A stretch of DNA of 64,000 nt, taken from Methanothrix harundinacea (GTDB lineage Archaea; Halobacteriota; Methanosarcinia; Methanotrichales; Methanotrichaceae). The notes below the pieces were generated by a model, which saw only the letters and a program-made list of their open reading frames with translations, was not told the origin of the DNA and did no database searches. Numbering within the stretch: the stretch's first letter is position 1; every line of letters starts with the position of its first letter. The translations under genes and the position numbers were made by a program. The stretch lies in NCBI GenBank assembly GCA_002506535.1, contig DAXT01000021.1, forward strand, positions 1 to 64,000, given 5' to 3'. This document shows positions 9,301-16,099 of the stretch, in pieces.

Positions 9301-10879
9301 CTTCTACAGCTTCGATCCCCGGATGATCCCCGATGAAGAGGCGGAGCATATGGGGATCGAGCTCGCCGAGTCGTTCCTCGATATGTACAGAGAAGAGCAC
9401 GGCGATTATCCTGAGAAGGTGGGCTTCGTCCTCTGGAGCGTCGAGACGATGCGCCACCGTGGGATCTTCGAGGCCCAGATCTACGGCCTCCTGGGCGTTC
9501 GGCCCGTGAGGAGCATGGGCAGGATAGTCGACTTCGAGGTGACGCCCCTGGAGGAGCTGGGAAGGCCCAGGATCGACGTGGTACTGACGCCCTCGGGGCT
9601 CTATCGCGATACCTTCGGAAATCATATAGACCTCTTCGATCAGGCGATACGGAGGGTGGCGGAGCTCGACGAGCCGCCGGAGATGAACCGCGTCCGGGCG
9701 AGGTCTGAGGCGATAAAGGAGCTGCTACTGGCGGAGGGGTACGATAACGAGACCTCCCACCTCCTCTCACGATCGCGGATATTCATCGATGCCCCCGGCA
9801 CCTACGGAGGGGGCGGGATCGCCGGGGTGGTGGAGGCGAGCTCCACCTGGGAGAACGAAAGCAAGGTCGCCGACCGGTACATCTCGGGCCAGGGCTACGT
9901 CTACGGCGGAGGGCTTTGGGGCGAGCCGAACGAGGTCCTCTTCCGCTTTAACCTTGAGACGGTGGACGCTGCGGTCCAGAGCGACTCGTCGAACCTCTAC
10001 GGCCTAATGGACAACGACGACATGTTCCAGTACTTCGGAGCTATGGCCCTGGCGGTCAGGAGCCTTAAGGGCGAGACCCCGGAGATGTACATAACCTCCT
10101 TGAAGAGGGCAGATGCCCCAGAGATGAAGTCTCTGGAAGAGGCGTATCGGATGGAGCTTCGGTCCCGGTACTTCAACCCCAAGTGGATAGAGGGGATGAT
10201 GGAGCACGACTACGCCGGCGCCCGGGAGATGGACCGCTTCGTAGAGCACCTCTGGGGATGGGACGTAACATTGCCGGATATGGTCTGCGAGGACGACTGG
10301 AACCGGGTCTACGACGTCTACGTGGCGGACAAGTACGATCTCGGGATCGAGGAGTTCTTCGACGAGAACAATCCCTACGCCCGGCAGTCGATGACAGCGA
10401 GGATGCTGGAGGCGGCGAGGAAGGAGTACTGGGACCCCTCCGAGGATGTGAAGATGGAGCTGGCGGAGGAGTTCGCCGAATCGGAGGCCGAGTACGGCGT
10501 CGCCTGCTGCCACCACACCTGCGGAAATCTCCTGCTGCGGGAGTACATGGAGGGGATCCTCACAGGGACAGAGCCGATGGTGTCGCCGACGGTCACGGCG
10601 GGGAGGGGCGGTTCCTCCAGGCATCCGTACCCCCCGGAGTGGTCCACGTCCAGCGCCGCCAACGAGACCCGCCCCGGCGGCATAGGATCTGACTATTCGA
10701 GAGATCCGGAGGCTGCCACTGAACCGACGGAACCGGGGACGGTGGCGGTGACGGGGATGGTGATGGAGAGCCTCCCGGAGGAAGGGAGAGCCCCCTCCAT
10801 ATCCGGGGCGCCCCTCATGGGGATCGTCCTCGTCCTCTTCATCCTCCTGGCGATAGGGGCGGGATTCAGGAGGAGGTAG
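6302..10879 (+). CDS. Secreted, membrane-anchored CobN-like chelatase (HmuS-type candidate)
   Basis: A 1525-residue CobN/BchH-superfamily protein. It opens with a signal peptide (KILSSMSLLFAALFVSSPLA) and ends with a single hydrophobic helix (about 1500-1522) followed by RRR, so the catalytic body should face outside the membrane. The hallmark GTHGTQEWRPGK lies near residue 724, followed by the family's second conserved block around MDNVGEGTQAKRRG. True cytoplasmic CobN (cobalt insertion with CobS/CobT) has no signal peptide or anchor. The downstream DUF2162, ExbB-like and DUF2149 genes match, from memory, the hmuSTUV order of Bacteroidota, in which HmuS is a CobN-like haem dechelatase. A tetrapyrrole or cobalt/iron acquisition role is therefore inferred. 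ATG 6302 is preferred to TTG 6290 because GGTGG precedes it. Confidence 0.85.
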   Translation: MSWKIKILSSMSLLFAALFVSSPLAVLAVTDGTTGEWKETNFTEPKRFLFILGTDFNEVALREAAMDPSISSELNVSILSVDDGLPEEIIFSEYSVVFIESQEEALAEGWSWKINDSNLMGTKFLGYRLSPNVTAQDFDLSSPYGTGIERYWVQGGEANMANMLRLMGREFLGLWAGVVVPEPEIVQPKTRILFIMNLDSTEYAIKSVWYKTPLLQDLFDVRFLDGEVAAASEDDFSEYDVIYVAHLGGTTMNDLEERLRDAASAGVRIPTFMKMVDVWSISNVNVFDPVYSPISGYFNNDVPSETNMINWILWTGAAFNDVYVEYGPPQEVDTPTKGIYRPETYQTYPMKVFENSTEYFEWYRNRTGGHVYDPSNLTVGVIGWEDAAIAALESRGINVIAVHSNFIEDDAHYLTDEEGNVLVDLILSFKGFYLYYGDPEAGKERIEAFNVPVIKVVTDYYFAPEEWENGTFGLSPQSVPFQIVQPEIDGAIEYIWVSGRAEDPITGEMRYRPVDYQMEWLCDRAAAWGRLKNLNNSEKRVAIIYYNHGGGKNNIGASYLDISASLPLLLSKMKDDGYYLGEEDLPTTGKEIIDLFVASRNVGTWAPGELKEVVDSGHVELLAVDEYLEWYNGTNGEVPEEVRAEIEGWWGAPPGDGGMVCDGAFVIPLIRFGNVVLAPQPMVGSMMTEEALYHNTSVPIGHQYFAFYLWLDKKFEADAIVHFGTHGTQEWRPGKQAGLSRRDYPPLLVQDMPVVYPYIMDNVGEGTQAKRRGNAVIIDHLTPPIVSSGLYDEFLAIADKMESYESATDPALKLSYRRSIIEVYDSLGLELDLQVNATILSDMGEAEFDDFLDRDLHDYLLELRDETVPYGLHVFGVAPNGTSKVEMIRSMLGDSYLADVEKVAGDGSRSSTKSSGRADDLLFEVLIKGTDIIEAQNSVLGGSSDEISSYLRLAVDYGERLDQSTREMDNALRALSGEFIRSEPGGDPIRRPDALPTGNNFYSFDPRMIPDEEAEHMGIELAESFLDMYREEHGDYPEKVGFVLWSVETMRHRGIFEAQIYGLLGVRPVRSMGRIVDFEVTPLEELGRPRIDVVLTPSGLYRDTFGNHIDLFDQAIRRVAELDEPPEMNRVRARSEAIKELLLAEGYDNETSHLLSRSRIFIDAPGTYGGGGIAGVVEASSTWENESKVADRYISGQGYVYGGGLWGEPNEVLFRFNLETVDAAVQSDSSNLYGLMDNDDMFQYFGAMALAVRSLKGETPEMYITSLKRADAPEMKSLEEAYRMELRSRYFNPKWIEGMMEHDYAGAREMDRFVEHLWGWDVTLPDMVCEDDWNRVYDVYVADKYDLGIEEFFDENNPYARQSMTARMLEAARKEYWDPSEDVKMELAEEFAESEAEYGVACCHHTCGNLLLREYMEGILTGTEPMVSPTVTAGRGGSSRHPYPPEWSTSSAANETRPGGIGSDYSRDPEAATEPTEPGTVAVTGMVMESLPEEGRAPSISGAPLMGIVLVLFILLAIGAGFRRR

Positions 10880-10987
10880 GGGACCTCCTCCCGACCTCAA
10901 CCACCCCAGGGCCGTATCCGGTCGACCCCGCCGTGGGGTCCACCGGCAATTAGACAATATTGATTTAATTTGCGCGACTTTCCTTGC

Positions 10988-11021
10988 GTAAAGGTTATAT
11001 CCAGCGAAATTGAGTTAACTC
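10988..11021 (+). promoter_or_regulatory. Promoter with perfect palindrome GAGTTAACTC
   Basis: Downstream of the CobN-like gene a TATA-like AAGGTTATATCC is followed by the perfect ten-base palindrome GAGTTAACTC at 11012-11021, 16 bases before the GTG start of the DUF2162 gene. Its placement between TATA box and start codon fits an operator. It also shows that the three downstream genes can be transcribed separately from the chelatase. Confidence 0.45.
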
Positions 11022-11037
11022 CATCTAAGTTGGGTGG

Positions 11038-11730
11038 GTGTCGGATTTGGATTTCACATGGATTGCCGCTTCTGGGATTCTGATCGGGATCATCGTATTT
11101 GCGCTGAAGGTCAGCCTGGGGTGCGGCCTTGCCAGCCTCAGCCGAAAAGAGACCATCTCCATCGCATCGCTTTACCTGCTCCTCTCCCTCTTCATGGGCT
11201 TAGCCCTGGGCCTCATCCCTGAAACGGCCACGGCCTCAGCGATGGATATGGGCGTCGCCATGCACATGGCGATCGCCCTCCTCCTGGTGGCTGGAGGAGT
11301 CGCCACCGCCAGAGCGTGGAAACGGAACGGCCGCGACCTCTCCAGGAAGACCTTCTGGATCCTCTCCGTCCCCTGTCCCGCATGCCTCGCCGCCACCTTC
11401 CTCTCCTGCACCGCGCTGGCGGGCCTATTGGAGATCCCGGGCTGGAAGGTCGGCGCCATCGTCGGACTAATCTTCTTCGCTTCGATAGCCGCCCTCTCTC
11501 CAGCCATAGGAAAGATGGGCAAGGCCCCTTCGGCTCTTGGGAACGCCATGATATTCGTCGGCCTCTTCTACATCCTATCCATCCTTCTCATGCCCGCCTA
11601 CCTCAACACCCAGGCGACCCCCTTCGTTCCCATCTCGATCCCCGCCTCAGACCTCTTACCATCATACTTCTTTATCCTCGGACTGGTCGCCATAGGCTTC
11701 GTCGGCGGTAGGATGGGGGTACGCCTTTGA
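11038..11730 (+). CDS. DUF2162 family membrane protein (putative transporter)
   Basis: A 230-residue integral membrane protein with about six hydrophobic helices, including ILIGIIVFALKVSLGCGLA and VGAIVGLIFFASIAALSPA. I recognise the DUF2162 pattern of methanogens: a conserved CGLASLSRKE loop after helix 1 and a cysteine pair in LSVPCPACLAA. It starts with GTG behind GGGTGG. The next gene overlaps its stop (TTGA), so the three genes to 12775 form a tight operon. It probably supplies the membrane channel of the metal or tetrapyrrole system. Confidence 0.75.
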   Translation: MSDLDFTWIAASGILIGIIVFALKVSLGCGLASLSRKETISIASLYLLLSLFMGLALGLIPETATASAMDMGVAMHMAIALLLVAGGVATARAWKRNGRDLSRKTFWILSVPCPACLAATFLSCTALAGLLEIPGWKVGAIVGLIFFASIAALSPAIGKMGKAPSALGNAMIFVGLFYILSILLMPAYLNTQATPFVPISIPASDLLPSYFFILGLVAIGFVGGRMGVRL

Positions 11731-12395
11731 GCGTCTACGTCGAGATCGTCAACGTCCTTTTCGTATTCTCGACGGCGCTTCTATACCCCGTCATACTGGC
11801 TCTCCTCCTCCTCTTCGGATGGTCTCTCGCCCTGCTGGGCTCCCTCATATCCGAGTACACCTCCCGGCATAGGGATCTCGCTCTCCTTGAGAGGGTCTGC
11901 GCCGAGGCCTCAAAGATGGCACGATCTGGCCGCGAGGATCTCGCCTGCACCGCCGTGGAGGGGTACAAAGCCCATCCTCAGGTCTCCAAGGCTCTGAGCG
12001 ATGCGGTCCGTTCCTTTCGGAGCGACACCTTCGCGGCGAGGATTGAGAAGACCCTCCAGGATGCGGAGCTCGGCATGGGAAAAGCCCTGGAGCCGGTCAA
12101 GATCGGCGTTCGGGTGGGGCCGATGCTGGGTCTGATGGGAACCCTCATCCCCATGGGCCCCGCCCTGATCAGCCTCTCCCAGGGAGATATCCGGCAGATG
12201 GCCGACAGCCTGGTGATCGCCTTCTCGACGACGGTGATCGGCCTCGCCGTCGGCGGGATCTGCTACGGGATCTACGTCGTCAGGAACAGATGGTACCGGC
12301 AGGACTTAAGCGACCTCGAGTACGCGGCGGAGCTTCTCTCGAGCGAGAGATCCAGGAGAAATTTCCTCGGAGGAGAGGGCGAGGCGTCGGTATGA
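11727..12395 (+). CDS. MotA/TolQ/ExbB proton-channel family protein
   Basis: A 222-residue protein with a first helix (LLYPVILALLLLFGWSLALLG), a cytoplasmic domain, and two closing helices: VGPMLGLMGTLIPMGPALI and VIAFSTTVIGLAVGGICYGIY. The G-P-x-L-G-L-x-G-T block is the ExbB/TolQ signature. Such proteins use the proton gradient to drive work on a partner. TonB systems serve outer membranes, which archaea lack, so the partner here is more likely the anchored chelatase or the DUF2149 protein. TTG at 11727 overlaps the previous stop. Confidence 0.8.
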   Translation: MSVYVEIVNVLFVFSTALLYPVILALLLLFGWSLALLGSLISEYTSRHRDLALLERVCAEASKMARSGREDLACTAVEGYKAHPQVSKALSDAVRSFRSDTFAARIEKTLQDAELGMGKALEPVKIGVRVGPMLGLMGTLIPMGPALISLSQGDIRQMADSLVIAFSTTVIGLAVGGICYGIYVVRNRWYRQDLSDLEYAAELLSSERSRRNFLGGEGEASV

Positions 12396-12775
12396 GAAGA
12401 GTCGGAGGCGTCGGCAAGGTTGGCGGGGCAGGCCGGACCAGAACCGGGATGCTGGACGAGTCCGAAGAAGACCCCATGAACGGGGTCGCCAACCTATTCG
12501 ACGCCGCCATGGTCTTCGCCATCGCCCTCCTCCTGGCCCTGGTCATCTCCTACAACATACCCGAGCTCCTCACCCCTGAGGCGAGCGTCACCATCGTCAA
12601 GAACCCCGGAGACCCGAACATGCAGATCATAATAAAGGATATGGACCAGATCCAAATCCTGAACATGACCGATAAGGTGGCCGGAGGCCAGGGGACGAAG
12701 ATGGGGACCGCCTACCGGCTGGAGAACGGGATGGTGGTATACGTTCCTGAGAACGCCACCGCTGCGGCAGCTTAG
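12392..12775 (+). CDS. DUF2149 family protein (ExbD-like position)
   Basis: A 127-residue protein whose ATG overlaps the ExbB-like stop (ATGA). After a basic, Gly-rich N-terminus it has EEDPMNGVANLFDAAMVFAI and one transmembrane helix, then an external domain with IIKDMDQIQILNMTDKVAGG. One N-terminal helix after a short cytoplasmic tail and an external domain is also the ExbD/TolR layout, and the DUF2149 family habitually follows an ExbB-like gene. I infer it is the ExbD-like partner of the proton channel. Confidence 0.75.
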   Translation: MRRVGGVGKVGGAGRTRTGMLDESEEDPMNGVANLFDAAMVFAIALLLALVISYNIPELLTPEASVTIVKNPGDPNMQIIIKDMDQIQILNMTDKVAGGQGTKMGTAYRLENGMVVYVPENATAAAA

Positions 12776-12885
12776 GTCGGACAAAAACCCACTTGAATGC
12801 TGATCTTGCTGGCCGCCTCCCGGGAGACGAATGAGCCGTCAGTTCCAGGTTGAGCGCCGGTGAAAAAGAACGAAGGAGATCCCCG

Positions 12886-13389
12886 TCAGATCAGCCCCTC
12901 CGCCCCCTTCACCACCACCCGCGAGGAGATGGCCGTCCCCTTCCCGGAGTTGAGGTTTACCGAGGAGAGGATCCCCACCACCTTACCGTCCTGATAGAGG
13001 GGGGTCCCGCTCTCGCCGGGACCCGGCAAATCGGCGTGGCCGAGGACGACGGCGAGGAGGTTTCCGACGTCGGATATGCTGCAGTCCTTCTCCCGGAGGG
13101 CGCTCGCGAGGCGGGCGGGGCCGAGCTGCGGCTCCGCCAGGTCCGTCGGCTCGCAGCGAGGGACCCGGAAGTAGACGAGGTCAAAGGCCTCCCAGTCGGC
13201 TACAACCACACCTCTCACATCACCGATGGCGAGGTCCCTAGTCCCCGCAAGCCTCATGATGTGGCGGGCGGTGACGCCGATGCACCCGCGCCTCCCTCTG
13301 AATAAGGCCCCAATGACCCCGCCCTGCCTCCCGGCGGAAAAGAGGTCTCCAGCCCGGATCATGACGAATTTCTTGGTTGAATAGGACAA
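12886..13389 (-). CDS. Trypsin-like (chymotrypsin-fold) serine peptidase, no signal peptide
   Basis: A 167-residue protein in which a trypsin-type triad can be read: His43 in VTARHI, Asp70 in FDLVYFR, and Ser127 in GPGESGTPLYQDGKVVGILS, the counterpart of GDSGGP. It is shorter than usual for the fold and lacks both a signal peptide and a transmembrane segment, so it seems cytoplasmic. It stands between the ExbB/DUF2149 operon (convergent) and a secreted repeat protein on the same strand. Substrate unknown. Confidence 0.65.
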   Translation of the reverse strand: MSYSTKKFVMIRAGDLFSAGRQGGVIGALFRGRRGCIGVTARHIMRLAGTRDLAIGDVRGVVVADWEAFDLVYFRVPRCEPTDLAEPQLGPARLASALREKDCSISDVGNLLAVVLGHADLPGPGESGTPLYQDGKVVGILSSVNLNSGKGTAISSRVVVKGAEGLI

Positions 13390-13473
13390 AAAAGATTGCC
13401 CTCGGCAGATCTGATCTGAACGAAGGAGAAGAGGCCAGACCAGGGGAGGAGGAGGTCGAAAGAAGAGGCTCTT

Positions 13474-13506
13474 GGTCAGGCCCTCATATTTTGTCAGGCC
13501 CTCATA
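13474..13506. repeat. Short direct duplication at the 3' end of a gene
   Basis: The 15-base string GTCAGGCCCTCATAT occurs at 13474-13488 and again at 13492-13506. The second copy includes the stop region of the secreted repeat protein. It looks like a simple local duplication. Confidence 0.6.
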
Positions 13507-14206
13507 TCGAGAGCCTGACGTCGTTTATCGTCACCACATAGAAGGGGTACTGGGTGTCCATATAGACTATATCCCCTCTATCGTAGATGGCGTAGCCTCC
13601 GTTGTTGATGTTTCCGTTGGTGTTGAAGAAGCTGAGCATCCCGGGAAGCGTCGATGTCTTGAGGCCGTTATCGGGGTCGTCGTCTTTGACCCTGCTCCCC
13701 GCAGAAAAGCCCTTGTAATTGGTGATCCGGACGTCGTTGGGGTTGATCTCTCCCGGCACCACGTTGAGGTATATGGGGTCTTCCAGGTTGTAGGCCCGGT
13801 CTCCCCCGGCGTCCAGGAAACGCAGCTCCGCCCTGGGGGTGGTGGCGGTCCCGAACTTTGTCAGGGGCTTACCTATGTCGTTGTCGGCCTTGGCCACCTG
13901 AGATCCCGCTGGAAGGTCGCCGAAAGGCGTCAGACGGATGTCGTTTTCGCTGACGACGTCGTCGGTGGGATCGATATTTATGTAGACGACGTCATCGCGG
14001 TCGAAGACCCCTACGATCCCCCCGTCCCAGAAGGCGAACTCCGGTCCCATGTAAAACGGGCTCAAGGCCCTGGACTCGTCGAGATCGTTCACCACTACCT
14101 TGGATCCGTAATGCATCTCGTCATTGGCCGAGGAAGCCGAAGTGGCCACCAGGGCTAAAACCAGAATCGAAAGAGCTGCCCTGCCTAAAGGAAGATATCT
14201 CATCAC
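13502..14206 (-). CDS. Secreted protein with three internal repeats
   Basis: A 234-residue protein with an N-terminal signal peptide (ALSILVLALVATSASSA). Three units of about 60 residues follow, each with an F-x-D/N-x-G start, a D-x-D/E-D-x-V/I-Y segment and an N-D-V/I-R-L/I-T/S end (for example FDRDDVVYINIDP, LEDPIYLNVVP, YDRGDIVYMDT). This looks like a beta-repeat extracellular protein, of a kind I associate with Methanothrix-type genomes. No catalytic motif is visible. Just after its stop, a 15-base segment of the terminal coding sequence is repeated directly. Confidence 0.7.
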   Translation of the reverse strand: MMRYLPLGRAALSILVLALVATSASSANDEMHYGSKVVVNDLDESRALSPFYMGPEFAFWDGGIVGVFDRDDVVYINIDPTDDVVSENDIRLTPFGDLPAGSQVAKADNDIGKPLTKFGTATTPRAELRFLDAGGDRAYNLEDPIYLNVVPGEINPNDVRITNYKGFSAGSRVKDDDPDNGLKTSTLPGMLSFFNTNGNINNGGYAIYDRGDIVYMDTQYPFYVVTINDVRLSI

Positions 14207-14448
14207 AAGTCACCCCGCATCATTTCTCGTAACTCCCCGTTTTTAGTTTGGTCTATCTTTCTCCGATATCACATATAAATATTGCTAAAATGATACCTTC
14301 GATCACCGCCCCGGTGATGGTCCATCGGTTATTAAAAAAGGATGTTTAGGAAGATGACCCTCCGATATGACGGGATGGATCATCGGGGGTCGGATACAAG
14401 ACCTCGGAATGAACCACATCAGACGAAATCCTGAGATCTCATCAGCCC
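14207..14448. other. Intergenic stretch without recognisable gene
   Basis: Together with the metallophosphoesterase remnant this makes a 520-base stretch with no intact gene. The part next to the secreted repeat protein is AT-rich (around 14237-14290) and probably holds its promoter. The remainder shows only short out-of-frame ORFs. Confidence 0.5.
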
Positions 14449-14667
14449 TCACCGCCATGCTTCGAGCTTCGGCACCTCGTCCCTGATCACCATATATCTG
14501 TACTCGTTGCAGGGGCTCTTCTTCCATGATCTGACGTTAGCCACAATATGCACCTCGTCAGAGAAGGGGATGTGGGTGTGGCCGAAGATGAGAAACTCGT
14601 CCGGCCTCGTCCCCAGGTATACGGATCGGGAGCTGGACTTCGCCAGGTCGTCTATAGAGAGGGCTGC
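14449..14667 (-). pseudogene. Metallophosphoesterase remnant (C-terminal fragment)
   Basis: Reading the minus strand gives about 65 residues without a start codon: SIDDLAKSSSRSVYLGTR, then a region with FLIFGHTHIPF, and an end near RDEVPKLEAWR. The GHTH motif is the metal-binding signature of calcineurin-like phosphoesterases. Upstream the frame hits a stop within 10 residues, exactly where a hairpin repeat begins (14678). The N-terminal two thirds of the enzyme are missing, so this is the tail of a gene destroyed by deletion or by insertion of the repeat. Confidence 0.7.
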
Positions 14668-14677
14668 TTTATTTTAA

Positions 14678-14714
14678 CGAATACCCTGCAGCTCTGCTGC
14701 GGGGTGCGCCGCCT
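14678..14714 (+). repeat. Hairpin repeat, copy 1
   Basis: A 37-base element with a strong stem-loop (CCCTGCAG-CTCTG-CTGCGGGG) followed by TGCGCCGCCT. A copy with a single mismatch lies at 29604-29640 in the same orientation. Both are preceded by a T-rich TTTATTTT run and followed within ten bases by TTGACT. It abuts a truncated metallophosphoesterase gene, so it may be the end of a mobile element or a MITE. Confidence 0.7.
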
Positions 14715-14729
14715 TTTGACTTCTCCGCC

Positions 14730-15527
14730 CTAGCCGGCGTCCGCCAGCCGGGCGCTGTAGAAGTTGGCGATATCGGCGAACCGGGCCTCCCCCAGGCGGG
14801 AGCTGCCGCTGAACCTGGCCCTGCCGAAGTAGGCGAAGCCTCCAAACTCCGTCCCCCCAAAGTCGGCGTCCTCCTTGAACTGGGCCCCTCCGAAGCAGGC
14901 CTCATTGCCGAACCTCGCCCCCTGGAAGTCGGCCTCCTCGCTGAACTTGGCGTAGCTGAAGCCGGCGAGGCGTTTGAACTGGGCGCCTTCGAAGTCGGCC
15001 CTCCCCCCGAAATGGTCCCCCGAGAAGTAGGCCCTATCGTTGAAACTGGCGGCCTTGAAGCTCGCGTCGCCCCGAAACTTTGCGTAGAGAAAGGCTGCTT
15101 GATCTTCAAACCTCGCCTCGTCGAAGCTGGCGTTTCCGGCGAAGCTCGTCCCCGCGAAGTTCACAGCGTCGATGAAGGTGATCTTATCGAAGTTGACGTC
15201 GCCCCTGATCTCGGAGTTGGTGATGGCGATCGGCGACGAGATCCGCTTCGGCCTTTTGGCCTGATGCGACCCCAGTAGCTCAAGAGCAGCCTCGGACCCC
15301 CCAACCCCAACCGTCGTAGAGAGGTCGATCTCGAATCCGCTATAGTCCAGGTTCCCCTCAACGATGAGGTTGTTGACGAAGACCGGCTCTCCCCTTTCGA
15401 TCCTGGCGAGAATCTCGCTCGCCTGGATCACCTCTCTTGCAAGAGGCGCCGATGATGCGATCTCTGCCATGAGCAACGCCATAAAGATCAGGGTCGCGGT
15501 GGTCTTCAGGATATTCGCCTCCTCCAC
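14730..15527 (-). CDS. Secreted pentapeptide-repeat protein
   Basis: About 265 residues. A signal-type segment (TTATLIFMALLMAEIASSAPLA) is followed by about 70 residues and then roughly 25 consecutive pentapeptide repeats of the A-x-F-x-x type (AQFKEDADF, ARFGNEACF, AKFSEEADF). These fold into a right-handed quadrilateral beta-helix. The frame is open to 15701, but the upstream part overlaps the TPR gene and reads as low-complexity Arg/Ser; GTG at 15527 just before the signal segment is the best start, with a non-standard CTG at 15508 behind GGAGG as an alternative. Function unknown. Confidence 0.75.
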   Translation of the reverse strand: MEEANILKTTATLIFMALLMAEIASSAPLAREVIQASEILARIERGEPVFVNNLIVEGNLDYSGFEIDLSTTVGVGGSEAALELLGSHQAKRPKRISSPIAITNSEIRGDVNFDKITFIDAVNFAGTSFAGNASFDEARFEDQAAFLYAKFRGDASFKAASFNDRAYFSGDHFGGRADFEGAQFKRLAGFSYAKFSEEADFQGARFGNEACFGGAQFKEDADFGGTEFGGFAYFGRARFSGSSRLGEARFADIANFYSARLADAG

Positions 15528-15567
15528 CTGATATCTCTCGGCCCGTAAAAAAGCTTTTGACTTATCT

Positions 15568-15963
15568 TCAGATTTCCACTCCCAGGGATCCGGCCCTCTC
15601 GAACGCTTCTTTCGCCTCCCCTTCTCGGTGGAGCTTTTCGAGGACGATACCCTTGTTGTACCACCCCTCCCCGAGGGCGGGGTTGAGGGTGAGCGCCTCA
15701 TCGAACCGTTCGAGGGCCTCCTCGAGCCTTCCGAGCTTCAGGAGGGCGAGACCCCAGTTGTTCCAGGCGTGGACGTAGAAGGGGTATATCCTCACAGCCC
15801 TCTCACAGCATCGGGCCGCCATCTCGTACTTCCCAAAATCCGCCAGGATCATCCCCATCGAGAACCAGAAGTCGGAGTTGTCGATGATGAACCTCTTCGC
15901 TGCCAGTAGGGCGACGGCCGAGGCGACGACGAGGAAGAAGATGATGGGGAGGATAGGGTCCAT
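15568..15963 (-). CDS. Membrane-anchored TPR protein
   Basis: A 131-residue protein with one N-terminal membrane helix (PILPIIFFLVVASAVALLAA) followed by about three tetratricopeptide repeats, seen in AWNNWGLALLKLGRLEEALE and GWYNKGIVLEKLHREGEAKE. The W-x-N-x-G-x-A-L pattern is typical. It probably displays a small protein-binding platform at the membrane. Its stop is 40 bases from the preferred start of the pentapeptide-repeat gene on the same strand, so the two may be cotranscribed. Confidence 0.75.
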   Translation of the reverse strand: MDPILPIIFFLVVASAVALLAAKRFIIDNSDFWFSMGMILADFGKYEMAARCCERAVRIYPFYVHAWNNWGLALLKLGRLEEALERFDEALTLNPALGEGWYNKGIVLEKLHREGEAKEAFERAGSLGVEI

Positions 15964-16055
15964 GCCTTCTTCTAGGGCCTGACCGTCAATATACTTTACG
16001 TTGGATCTTCTCCTTCACCATCCTTACCTTCATCTTCAGGGCCGCAGAGGGCCGC

Positions 16056-16067
16056 AGATTTAAATTG
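16056..16067 (+). promoter_or_regulatory. TATA-like promoter of the cation efflux gene
   Basis: The sequence CAGATTTAAATTGG lies about 35-45 bases upstream of the ATG at 16100, in an otherwise GC-rich gap between divergent genes. Confidence 0.45.
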
Positions 16068-16099
16068 GCGGGGGGGCAAAACTCCAACTCGATCAGAGG

